DNA from: Pseudomonadota bacterium
GTDB taxonomy: Bacteria > Pseudomonadota > Alphaproteobacteria > Rhizobiales > Rhizobiaceae
Length of the DNA: 64,000 bases
Direction: 5' to 3'
Assembly (NCBI GenBank): GCA_023404095.1
Contig: JAEYDD010000002.1
Span: forward strand, 113,226 to 177,225
Both the position numbers and the translations under genes were made by a program. Below are positions 37,517-44,596 of this stretch, one piece after another. The notes beneath the pieces are model-generated. The model was not told the DNA's origin. It saw nothing but the letters and a program-made list of their open reading frames with translations, and searched no databases. How positions within the stretch are numbered: position 1 is the stretch's first letter; every line of letters begins with the position of its first letter.

Positions 37517-38428
37517 GTGACAAACCTGGGCGACCTCGAAATTTTCTCGCGCGTGGTAACGACCGGCAGCATGTCGGCGGCCGGGCGAGCACTCGGCCTT
37601 TCGCCCGCCGTCATCTCCAAGCGCATCAAGCGGCTGGAGGAACGGCTCGGCACGCGCCTCTTGCAACGCACCACCCGGCAGATCTCGCTGACGGAAGCTG
37701 GTCAAGGCTTCCACCAGCGCATCCTCGGCATCCTTGCCGGTATCGAGGAGGCCGAGGCCTTCGCCTCGGGGCGCGCCGGCGCCATGAAGGGGATGCTGAA
37801 GGTTTCCGCGCCCACCTCTTTCGGCCGCCTGCACATCGCGCCGCACCTAAAGGGGTTCATGGATGCCAACCCGGAACTGGTCGTCAATCTTCTGCTGACC
37901 GACGATTTTTCCGACATCGTCGGCGAAGGGCTGGATCTGGCGATCCGCATCGGCGACCTGCAGGATTCCTCGCTCGTGGCGCGGCGGCTGGCGCCCGTGA
38001 GGCGCATCCTCGTCGCCGCCCCTTCCTATCTCGAACGGCATGGCGCGCCGGGCAGCATCGCCGATCTCGGAAGCCATGTCTGCATACCGCCGCACAGCCA
38101 GGACGTCTGGCGGCTCGAGGGACCGGACGGTCCGGTCTCCTACCGGCCGCAAGGGGCGCTGATCACCAACTCCAGCGAAGTGGTGCGCGAGGTTGTCATC
38201 GCCGGCATGGGGATCGCCCTGCGCTCGACCTGGGATATCGGCGAGGAACTGCGCGGCGGCAGGCTCGTGCAGGTGCTGCCGCAATACGAAGGCTCGCGCA
38301 ACGTCGTGCTCTCGGCAATCTACGCCAGCCGCCAGTTCCTGCCGGCCAAGGTCCGCGCGTTCATCGACTACCTGGCCGACCTCTACGGCCCGGCGCCCTA
38401 CTGGGAGACCGGAGCGGCGGCAGGCTGA
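37517..38428 (+). CDS. LysR family transcriptional regulator (probable regulator of glcDEF)
   Basis: 303 residues. The winged helix-turn-helix (about 3-62) contains TTGSMSAAGRALGLSPAVISKRIKRLEE, and the periplasmic-binding-protein-like effector domain runs from about 90 to 295 (LLLTDDFSDIVGEGLDLAIRIG). It belongs to the LTTR branch related to DmlR/CrgA-type regulators. GTG 37517 with GGAG upstream is the start. Divergence from glcD is the usual layout for a LysR regulator and its target; in E. coli the glc regulator (GlcC) is instead GntR-type. The inducer is not known. Confidence 0.88.
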   Translation: MTNLGDLEIFSRVVTTGSMSAAGRALGLSPAVISKRIKRLEERLGTRLLQRTTRQISLTEAGQGFHQRILGILAGIEEAEAFASGRAGAMKGMLKVSAPTSFGRLHIAPHLKGFMDANPELVVNLLLTDDFSDIVGEGLDLAIRIGDLQDSSLVARRLAPVRRILVAAPSYLERHGAPGSIADLGSHVCIPPHSQDVWRLEGPDGPVSYRPQGALITNSSEVVREVVIAGMGIALRSTWDIGEELRGGRLVQVLPQYEGSRNVVLSAIYASRQFLPAKVRAFIDYLADLYGPAPYWETGAAAG

Positions 38429-38966
38429 GCGAAGGCTTCACGCGGCAGACTGCAACATGTCCGCAACGGGTCCCAAATGCCGACGTCGCCGCGTCTGCTT
38501 CGCGCCAAAAGGAGCCGTCTCCCGCGGGGGATAGAGCCGGTCTTGATCGGTCAAGGCAGGACGGCCGGCGTGCTCTCGCGGCAGCAACGTGACGTCAATC
38601 GGTTGCCCGACCCCGTTCTAGAGATAACGGCAGTCGCGTCCTCAGGTCTTTTGGCAGACCGGAGACATTTAGTCCAACCCAACTCAGCATAAAATGGCAC
38701 CGGCCGCTTCGCGCCAATAGGAGACATCATCCATCATGCAACGACCGGCTGGCTCGGGGCCGAGAGACGTCTGCCGCTCAACGCCGAAGCGGTCATTCGG
38801 ATCCTGTACTTGGGACCTTCTCATGAAAACTATGGAAGCGATGAGGGCGGCAAGCTCGATTTGACGCCTTAGCTGCGATATCGTCGGTCCGCTCAGATAT
38901 TCAAGATTATCCATCGCGCCGAGACCTTCCCGTTGCCCGGCAATCGGCCAGTCGAAAAGGTTCTCC
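38429..38966. other. Intergenic region before the CatB-like gene; no confident gene
   Basis: About 540 bp between the LysR gene and the acetyltransferase. Small open frames exist on both strands (plus about 38477-38692, minus about 38684-39004), but codon usage and lack of recognisable domains argue against them. An imperfect repeat of about 20 bp (CTTCGCGCCAAAAGGAGCC near 38504; CTTCGCGCCAATAGGAGAC near 38708) occurs. The region looks like decayed sequence at the left edge of an accessory patch. Confidence 0.5.
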
Positions 38967-39614
38967 ATGTTGCTGCTCGATGCGGACGCAATCCACCCAA
39001 TCACTCTACCTGACGGCAGAGTCTATTCGGACACGGTTTACCTGAAGAACGTTATTGACCATCCGCGTATTGAGGTCGGCGACTTCAGCTATTTCACGCA
39101 TTCTGGAACACCGGAAGAAACGGCCCAGATACTGGCACCCTATCTCGGTCACGCATGTCGCGAGCGGCTGGTGATTGGCAAATTTGTGCAGATTGCTCGG
39201 GGCAGTTATTTCATAACCAGTTCGGCCAATCATCCCATGACTGGTTTCACGACATATCCATTTCGGATCTTCAAGCCCGAGACATTTGGCTACAAGGACC
39301 TGCCTGTCAGAGACACGGTCGTCGGCCATGACGTGTGGATCGGCCACGACGCAGCAATCATGCCAGGCGTGCGCATTGGTGCGGGCGCAATCGTGGCCGC
39401 AGCCTCGGTTGTCGCTCGCGATGTACCACCTTATGCAGTGGTTGGTGGCAATCCGGCCGCCGTTATTAGAATGCGTTATCCCGCCGAGGTGATAAACGAC
39501 CTTCTCGAAATTGCCTGGTGGGATTGGTCGATCGAGAAGATCGAAGCTAATTTGACATCCTTGAGCAATGGTGACCTGGCCGCTCTCAAGGTAGCGTCCG
39601 CGCAGATGGTGTAA
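38967..39614 (+). CDS. CatB/Vat-like O-acetyltransferase, 3' end altered by IS insertion
   Basis: 215 residues of the xenobiotic acetyltransferase (left-handed beta-helix) family. SSANHPMTGFTTYPF carries the conserved catalytic-His region, and hexapeptide repeats follow (VVGHDVWIGHDAAIMPG, GAGAIVAAASVVARD). The family includes chloramphenicol and streptogramin acetyltransferases, but many members have unknown substrates. The last codons (VASAQMV-stop) come from the left end of the IS256-type element. Removing the IS and one 8-bp target copy gives K-I-A-stop and a 210-residue native protein. Base composition is less GC-rich than neighbours, suggesting horizontal acquisition. Function is probably retained. 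Confidence 0.85.
   Translation: MLLLDADAIHPITLPDGRVYSDTVYLKNVIDHPRIEVGDFSYFTHSGTPEETAQILAPYLGHACRERLVIGKFVQIARGSYFITSSANHPMTGFTTYPFRIFKPETFGYKDLPVRDTVVGHDVWIGHDAAIMPGVRIGAGAIVAAASVVARDVPPYAVVGGNPAAVIRMRYPAEVINDLLEIAWWDWSIEKIEANLTSLSNGDLAALKVASAQMV
39582..39589. repeat. Left target-site duplication of the IS256-family element
   Basis: GCTCTCAA, identical to 41009-41016 immediately after the element. Eight bp is the usual IS256-family duplication length. Confidence 0.88.
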
Positions 39615-39621
39615 TTTCGGG
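39590..39621 (+). repeat. IS terminal inverted repeat, left (IRL)
   Basis: Starts GGTAGCGTCCG and ends with TGGTGTAATTTCGGG. Pairs with 40977-41008. It also encodes the replacement stop codon (TAA at 39612-39614) for the acetyltransferase gene. Confidence 0.9.
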
Positions 39622-39743
39622 GGCGCATTGAGGTGGAAACGGCGGTTGGGGATGAGCTGCCGTATTCGTTGAGCGCAAGGTGGGCACCGGGCCTGTCGGA
39701 GAAGGTGGAGTTGCAAGACTTCAACCAGCCGAAAGGAACCCCG

Positions 39744-40955
39744 ATGACCGACGACAGATTAGCTCTTTCCGAGCTTGCCGCGAAGAGCGGCGACAGCGAT
39801 TTCCTGCGGACGATTGCCGAAAGCGTGCTGCAACTGATCATGGAGGCCGATGTTGACGGCCTGATCGGCGCTGGCCGGTATGAACGTGGCGACGGCCGCC
39901 AGACATGGCGCAACGGCTACCGCGACCGCTCCCTCGACACGCGGCTCGGCACGCTGAACCTGAAGATACCGAAGATGCGGCAGGGAGCCTACTTTCCCGG
40001 CTTTCTGGAGCCAAGGAAGATGGTGGAGAAGGCGCTGGTGGCCGTGATCCAGGAGGCATGGATCAACGGCGTCTCGACGCGCAAGGTCGATGAACTGGTG
40101 CAGGCCATGGGCATGACGGGCATCTCCAAATCCTCCGTTTCCAAGCTGTGCAAGGATATCGACGAGCGGGTGAACGCCTTCCTCAAGCGCCCCCTTTCCG
40201 GCGACTGGCCATATCTATGGCTCGATGCGACCTATCTGAAGGTGCGCGAGGGCGGTCGCATCGTGTCGGTGGCGGCGATAATCGCGGTGGCGGTCAACAC
40301 GGACGGGAAAAGGGAGATCGTCGGTCTGCACATCGGTCCTTCCGAAGCCGAGCCGTTCTGGACAAGCTTCCTGCGCGATCTGGTGCGCCGGGGCCTCACC
40401 GGCGTCAAGCTGGTGATCTCCGATGCTCATGAAGGATTGAAGGCCGCCATCACCCGCATCCTCAGCGCAACATGGCAGAGGTGCCGCGTTCATGCGATGC
40501 GCAACGCGCTGGCCTACGTTCCCAAGGGCCAGCACACCATGGTCGCCGCCGCGATCCGGCAGGCCTTCATCCAGCCCGACCATGACAATGCCGTCCAGAC
40601 TTGGCGGCATGTCGCCGACCAGCTCCGCGCCCGGTGGCCGAAGCTGGGAGCCTTCATGGACAACGCCGAGGCCGACGTGTTGGCCTACATGGTCTTCCCC
40701 GCGCAGCACCGCACCAAGCTTCACAGCACCAACCCGCTGGAGCGGCTGAACAAGGAAGTGAAGCGTCGCGCAGATGTCGTCGGCATCTTCCCCAACGAGG
40801 ACAGCATCGTCCGGCTCATCGGCGCGGTCCTGCTCGAAGCCAACGACGAATGGCAGCTCCTCAGCCGATATATGCAGGTCGAGGCGATGGCCGAGTTGAA
40901 CCCACCAGAAATCGAGGAGGAAACTACACTTCAGATTACACCCAGAGCCGCCTGA
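39744..40955 (+). CDS. IS256 family transposase (mutator type)
   Basis: 403 residues, full length. Segments typical of mutator-type transposases: RYERGDGRQTWRNGYRDR, the DDE-region start WPYLWLDATYLKVREGG (first Asp), VISDAHEGLKAAI (second Asp), WQRCRVHAMRNAL and the C-terminal HSTNPLERLNKEVKRR containing the catalytic Glu. ATG 39744 has AAAGGAACCCCG upstream; the open frame extends to 39633, but that part lies between the terminal repeat and the Shine-Dalgarno. No frameshift or premature stop is seen. Confidence 0.95.
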   Translation: MTDDRLALSELAAKSGDSDFLRTIAESVLQLIMEADVDGLIGAGRYERGDGRQTWRNGYRDRSLDTRLGTLNLKIPKMRQGAYFPGFLEPRKMVEKALVAVIQEAWINGVSTRKVDELVQAMGMTGISKSSVSKLCKDIDERVNAFLKRPLSGDWPYLWLDATYLKVREGGRIVSVAAIIAVAVNTDGKREIVGLHIGPSEAEPFWTSFLRDLVRRGLTGVKLVISDAHEGLKAAITRILSATWQRCRVHAMRNALAYVPKGQHTMVAAAIRQAFIQPDHDNAVQTWRHVADQLRARWPKLGAFMDNAEADVLAYMVFPAQHRTKLHSTNPLERLNKEVKRRADVVGIFPNEDSIVRLIGAVLLEANDEWQLLSRYMQVEAMAELNPPEIEEETTLQITPRAA

Positions 40956-40976
40956 TCATGACGGCCCGGAACCACA

Positions 40977-41008
40977 CCCGAAATTACACCAGCTTGACGG
41001 ACGCTATC
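40977..41008 (-). repeat. IS terminal inverted repeat, right (IRR)
   Basis: The reverse complement starts GATAGCGTCCGTCAAGC and ends TGGTGTAATTTCGGG, matching IRL at 27 of 32 positions. Confidence 0.9.
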
Positions 41009-41016
41009 GCTCTCAA
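41009..41016. repeat. Right target-site duplication of the IS256-family element
   Basis: GCTCTCAA, the second copy of the 8-bp target. Followed by GATCGCTTAG, which completes the original 3' end of the acetyltransferase gene (AAG ATC GCT TAG) when joined to the left flank. Confidence 0.88.
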
Positions 41017-41112
41017 GATCGCTTAGCGTCGGAACTGCCGTCTCGTCGCGTCTCCTTCGGGCCTTCTAGCGGTCGTTGTCCGGCAATGAATGCTTTCAGA
41101 GAAGACACCTAA

Positions 41113-41259
41113 CTACTTCACGTGGCCGATGATGCGGAAACCTTGCTCGGTTGTTTCAACGGGGAAGAGCTTTCCCGTGGCTTCGATCGCGGCTAGCATA
41201 GCATCGATGTCTTGCGGTACGCGTTCCGCAGCCACATTGTTCGGCCGCTCTTTAACCAC
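41113..41259 (-). CDS. Short open frame, 48 residues, possible small or truncated gene
   Basis: Reads leftward from GTG 41259 to TAG 41113, with an in-frame stop just upstream. It begins VVKERPNNVAAERVPQDIDA and ends GFRIIGHVK, with a likely amphipathic helix in the middle (DIDAMLAAIEATGKLF). It looks like coding sequence by residue pattern, but it is short, has no clear Shine-Dalgarno and I recognise no family. It could be the 3' remnant of a longer gene. It lies in the accessory patch right of the IS element. Confidence 0.35.
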   Translation of the reverse strand: MVKERPNNVAAERVPQDIDAMLAAIEATGKLFPVETTEQGFRIIGHVK

Positions 41260-41305
41260 GTACGCCTAAACTCAATTCACTCGATCTCCACCAAGGGATA
41301 AATAT

Positions 41306-41524
41306 TCAAAGGCGAAAATCTATATATTCATGAGGCGGATACAATCCTGGAAATACAGGAGACCATTCCTTGTGATTGCCGACAAATTTTACTGCGGCGC
41401 CTTTTACATCGATATCCGCGGCCTCCAACACTTCGAAAACCGTTCGCCATTTTGTGCTGGACATGAGAGAAGCCGCATAGCTTTTTGCTACCTCTTTCTT
41501 CGCGCCTAGTCGGAGCGCGTTATG
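41306..41524 (-). pseudogene. Fragment of an unrecognised gene, 5' end missing
   Basis: An open frame read leftward ending TGA at 41306, with an in-frame TGA just beyond 41524. The only ATG (41464) would give 52 residues starting MSSTKWRTVFEVLEAADIDV and ending PPHEYIDFRL, but the 20 codons before it also read like protein (LGAKKEVAKSYAASL), so the true 5' end appears lost. Composition is A/T-richer than the core genome. The pattern resembles small accessory proteins of unknown function; I cannot name a family with confidence. Confidence 0.4.
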
Positions 41525-41645
41525 TCACCCGCTCTCGATGTGTCGATGATCGCACCGCGTTTCAGGAATTTCCGGCCAAGCTGTGCTGTCTCGATTTCTG
41601 TTCGGGTGTGCCATAATGACAGCGACCAAACGTCTGCAGCCGCGA

Positions 41646-42923
41646 TCAGTGCGCGTCCTCTTCTGCATGCCTGCGCCGGATGGCGCGCACCAGCAGCCAC
41701 ATTCCGAGCACCACCACGGGGACCGAAAGGCCGGTCAGCGTTTCCGGCTTGACGGGAAGGCCGAGGCCGTTTGCCGCCTTCGCCAGATAGCCGAACAGGC
41801 CGACGACGTAATAGGAGATCGCCGCGACCGACAGCCCCTCCACCGTCTGCTGCAGGCGCAGCTGAAGCTTGGCGCGCCGGTCCATCGAATTCAGCAAAGT
41901 CGCGTTCAGCTGCTCGAGCTCGACGTCGATCCAGCTTCGCAGAAGCGCGGTCGCGCGGGCAAGCTTGCGCGAAAGGTTCGCCTGGCGCTCCTCCACCGAC
42001 TGGCAGGTGCGCATGGCGGGTGCCAGCCGGCGCTCCAGGAAGAAGCCGAGCGTCTCGTAGCCCGGCGTGGCGACTTCGGCGAGCGTGCGCACACGTTCCT
42101 GGACGATGCCGTAGTAGGCGCGGCTGGCGCCAAACCGATAGAGGCTGAGGGCGGCGTTGGCCTCCAGCTCGGCAGCGAGCCGCGTGATCTCGGCCAGCAT
42201 CGCATCCGCCTCTTCGCGGGCGTGCTGCTTCATGCGCTGGGTGACGGCGGTCAGCCCGTCCTCGATGCGACGGATTTCCGGCGACAGCAACTGGGCGAGC
42301 GGCAACCCCATCATCGCAAGCGTGCGATAGGTCTCGATATCCAGCAGGCGCTGGACCAGTGCGCCACGGCCCGCCTCGCTCATGCCCCGGTCGATGACGA
42401 GGATCTGCGTCAGCCCATCGCCGTTCTGACGGAAGTCGGTGACGATGACCGCCTGCCCGTCCTTCACCTCGCTGTAGCAGAGGCTGGTCGGATCGAAGAC
42501 CGAGATCGCATCCCGCGTCTGCGGCGTATCCGGGCGGATTTCCAGGCGGATGCCGGAGATCAGCGTGCCGGGCGGCGAAAAGCTGTCGCCGAAGGGATGC
42601 ACCGGCACCACGTCGCCGAACCGCTCCGGCACCGGGCAATCCCAGAAATAGGTCGAGAACTCGGTATGCCGCTCCCAGCGCAGCGTGCCCTGCCCCCAGC
42701 TCATCGCGTGATGGCTGGCGTCGCGCGCCGGCGGCGACACCCCGCGCGAGCGCGACATGTCTGCCAGAACCGCGTGGTCCACCGTCGATCCGCCTTCGGT
42801 GAGGAAGGCGAGCTGGAAGATGACGCGCGGCGACGGCACCAGGGTGTAGGGCCTTGCGTGTATCTCGCCCAGCGCCTGGGCACGCTGCGCCGCTGGCGGA
42901 AAAGCAAAGCTTCCCTTGGTCAT
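41646..42923 (-). CDS. DUF3422 family membrane protein
   Basis: 425 residues, usual for this alphaproteobacterial and related family of unknown function. It opens FAFPPAAQRAQALGEIHARPY, a conserved start, contains helical segments in the middle and ends with two transmembrane helices (about 365-385, AISYYVVGLFGYLAKAA, and 395-415, VPVVVLGMWLLVRAI) plus a short basic tail. The layout suggests a large cytosolic domain anchored at the C-terminus, vaguely like CorA-type proteins. Nothing in the neighbourhood indicates a role. It marks the return to core sequence after the accessory patch. Confidence 0.9.
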   Translation of the reverse strand: MTKGSFAFPPAAQRAQALGEIHARPYTLVPSPRVIFQLAFLTEGGSTVDHAVLADMSRSRGVSPPARDASHHAMSWGQGTLRWERHTEFSTYFWDCPVPERFGDVVPVHPFGDSFSPPGTLISGIRLEIRPDTPQTRDAISVFDPTSLCYSEVKDGQAVIVTDFRQNGDGLTQILVIDRGMSEAGRGALVQRLLDIETYRTLAMMGLPLAQLLSPEIRRIEDGLTAVTQRMKQHAREEADAMLAEITRLAAELEANAALSLYRFGASRAYYGIVQERVRTLAEVATPGYETLGFFLERRLAPAMRTCQSVEERQANLSRKLARATALLRSWIDVELEQLNATLLNSMDRRAKLQLRLQQTVEGLSVAAISYYVVGLFGYLAKAANGLGLPVKPETLTGLSVPVVVLGMWLLVRAIRRRHAEEDAH

Positions 42924-43018
42924 GCCTTATCGTCCCCTCTCGGCATCGTCTGTCGCTTGTTTAGCAAACCGCAATTCGGGAAGGAAACGGCGCTTTGACG
43001 CATCCAGAGATATTCCTG

Positions 43019-43039
43019 CTGGACAAGTTTATTGACCAG
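43019..43039. promoter_or_regulatory. Inverted repeat, candidate operator upstream of the GntR regulator
   Basis: CTGGACAA, 5-bp spacer, TTGACCAG: 7 of 8 positions are symmetric. It lies 26 bp before the regulator ATG and overlaps a possible -35 (TTGACC); a CTATCT -10-like hexamer lies at 43053-43058. This fits an autoregulatory FadR-type GntR operator. Confidence 0.5.
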
Positions 43040-43065
43040 TCATTCCCGGCTGCTATCTTTCACGC

Positions 43066-43875
43066 ATGGAGACCTCGTCCGCACGCCACGCCCTGGATCT
43101 GTTCGCCCGCGTCAGCCACGGCCGCACGGCGGACGAAGTGGTGCGCCAGATCGAGCTGCTGCTGCTGGAAGGCGTGCTGCGGGACGGGGACCGGCTGCCC
43201 GGCGAACGTGAGCTCTCTCAGCGCTTCGACGTCTCGCGCCCCATCCTGCGTGAGGCGCTGAAGGAACTCGAGGCGCGCGGCCTGCTCGTCAGCCATCACG
43301 GCGGCGGCACCTACGTAGCAGACATCATCGGCCAGGTCTTTTCGCGCCCGGTTGTCGAGCTGATCGCGCGCCACCAGCGCGCCACCGTCGACTACCTGGA
43401 GTACCGGCGGGCGCTGGAGGGGATCACGGCGGAACTTGCCGCACAGCGCGCTACCGACATCGACCGTCAGGTGCTCAAGGGCATCGTCGCGGACATGCGC
43501 CGTGCCCATGCGAGCGGCCGCTTCGAAGACGAACTGGCTGCGGACGTCGACTTTCACAATGCCATCGGCGAGGCCGCCCACAACATCATCCTGCTGCACA
43601 CGCTCCGCTCCTGCTACCGGCTTCTGGAACAGGGCATCTTCTTCCACCGTCACCTGGTGTTCGCCTCCGACCATGCCCGCAGCCAGCTTCTTTCCCAGCA
43701 CGAAGCGATCTGTGCCGCGATCGTGCGCGGCGACCTTGCCGCCGCCCGGGCGGCGGCGGAGGCCCATATCGACCATATCGGCGAGGCCATCCGCGAGGCG
43801 GAGCGCACCGGGGAGTGGCAGCGGATCTCGCAATTGAGGATGCAGCAGCGCAACGCTTCGGGAAAAAGCGATTAG
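43066..43875 (+). CDS. GntR family transcriptional regulator, FadR subfamily
   Basis: 269 residues. The N-terminal winged helix (about 20-85) contains LPGERELSQRFDVSRPILREALKELE. The C-terminal all-helical FCD domain (about 105-245) has metal/ligand His positions around DVDFHNAIGEAAHN and HEAICAAI. Relatives (LldR, PdhR, GlcC) sense organic acids. No catabolic operon adjoins it, so the target is not evident. There is no Shine-Dalgarno before ATG 43066 and a -10-like element ends 8 nt upstream, so the transcript may be leaderless. An inverted repeat upstream suggests autoregulation. Confidence 0.9.
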   Translation: METSSARHALDLFARVSHGRTADEVVRQIELLLLEGVLRDGDRLPGERELSQRFDVSRPILREALKELEARGLLVSHHGGGTYVADIIGQVFSRPVVELIARHQRATVDYLEYRRALEGITAELAAQRATDIDRQVLKGIVADMRRAHASGRFEDELAADVDFHNAIGEAAHNIILLHTLRSCYRLLEQGIFFHRHLVFASDHARSQLLSQHEAICAAIVRGDLAAARAAAEAHIDHIGEAIREAERTGEWQRISQLRMQQRNASGKSD

Positions 43876-44010
43876 CTCGCGCCGTTTTTTTCCCCTTTTT
43901 TCCGTCTATCGCAAAACAGGACTTGAGCGCGGCGTTTACAGGCCCGCAAATGCGCTCATACTTCGGCCATCCTGCTTCAACGAATCAGCCTGAAAAGCGG
44001 CTGGAAGGGA

Positions 44011-44532
44011 ATGAAGAAAAAAGTGAGCTTAGTGCACCGTATCGCCAGCGACGTGCGACTGATGTTCCGGCGGCCCGCGCGCATGCAATATTCAGCGCTC
44101 TGCTACCGCTACAAGAAGAAGCGCGGCCATATCGAAGTGCTGGTGATCACGAGTCGCGATACGGGCCGATGGGTGATCCCGAAGGGCTGGCCGATGGAGG
44201 GCAAGCCCGCCTGGGCAGTGGCCGAGCGGGAGGCCTACGAGGAGGCCGGCGTCAAGGGCACGGTCCACCAGGAAGCGATCGGCCACTACATGTACGACAA
44301 GGGAATTGCCAAGGGGCTGACGGTTCCGTGCAAGGTCAACGTCTACGCACTGGAAGTGGACGACCTGTGCAAGAACTTTCCCGAAAAGGGCCAGCGCAAG
44401 CTTGAATGGGTCACCTGCACCGAAGCCGCCGCGCGCGTGGCGGAACCGGGCCTCAAGCAGCTCATCCTCCAGTTCGAGGAAGCCTGGCAGGCGGCGCAGC
44501 CGCTCCCCGCCGCCAAAAAAGCTTCGGCGTGA
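44011..44532 (+). CDS. Nudix hydrolase
   Basis: 173 residues with a Nudix box (GWPMEGKPAWAVAEREAYEE continuing AGV) that keeps the REAYEEAGV core; the expected Glu at box position 7 is Lys, with a Glu at position 5. It resembles bacterial diphosphoinositol/diadenosine polyphosphate hydrolase-like Nudix enzymes, whose substrates contain nucleoside or inositol pyrophosphates. GGAAGGGA lies just before the ATG. It precedes a Pit phosphate transporter by 64 bp on the same strand, consistent with a phosphate-related role, though cotranscription is not proven. Confidence 0.9.
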   Translation: MKKKVSLVHRIASDVRLMFRRPARMQYSALCYRYKKKRGHIEVLVITSRDTGRWVIPKGWPMEGKPAWAVAEREAYEEAGVKGTVHQEAIGHYMYDKGIAKGLTVPCKVNVYALEVDDLCKNFPEKGQRKLEWVTCTEAAARVAEPGLKQLILQFEEAWQAAQPLPAAKKASA

Positions 44533-44596
44533 ACCTTATAGGCGTATTGCTCTTACGGTCCTGACGCATTAGTGCACCGTGACCTTGGAGCACTCC

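Larger units (their letters stand above)
39590..41008 (+). mobile_element. Complete IS256-family insertion sequence (1419 bp)
   Basis: Bounded by 32-bp imperfect terminal inverted repeats (39590-39621 and 40977-41008, 27 of 32 matching) with ends of the form G(G/A)TAGCGTCCG and an inner perfect 15-bp block TGGTGTAATTTCGGG. These resemble canonical IS256 ends. It is flanked by the 8-bp direct repeat GCTCTCAA and contains one intact transposase gene. The element sits inside the last codons of the CatB-like gene, in the same orientation. It looks complete and potentially active; the intact duplication indicates a simple, fairly recent insertion. Confidence 0.93.

Noticed and set aside
38684..39004. 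A 106-codon leftward frame before the acetyltransferase
   Set aside because: Overlaps the acetyltransferase start, has no clear Shine-Dalgarno and no recognisable domain.
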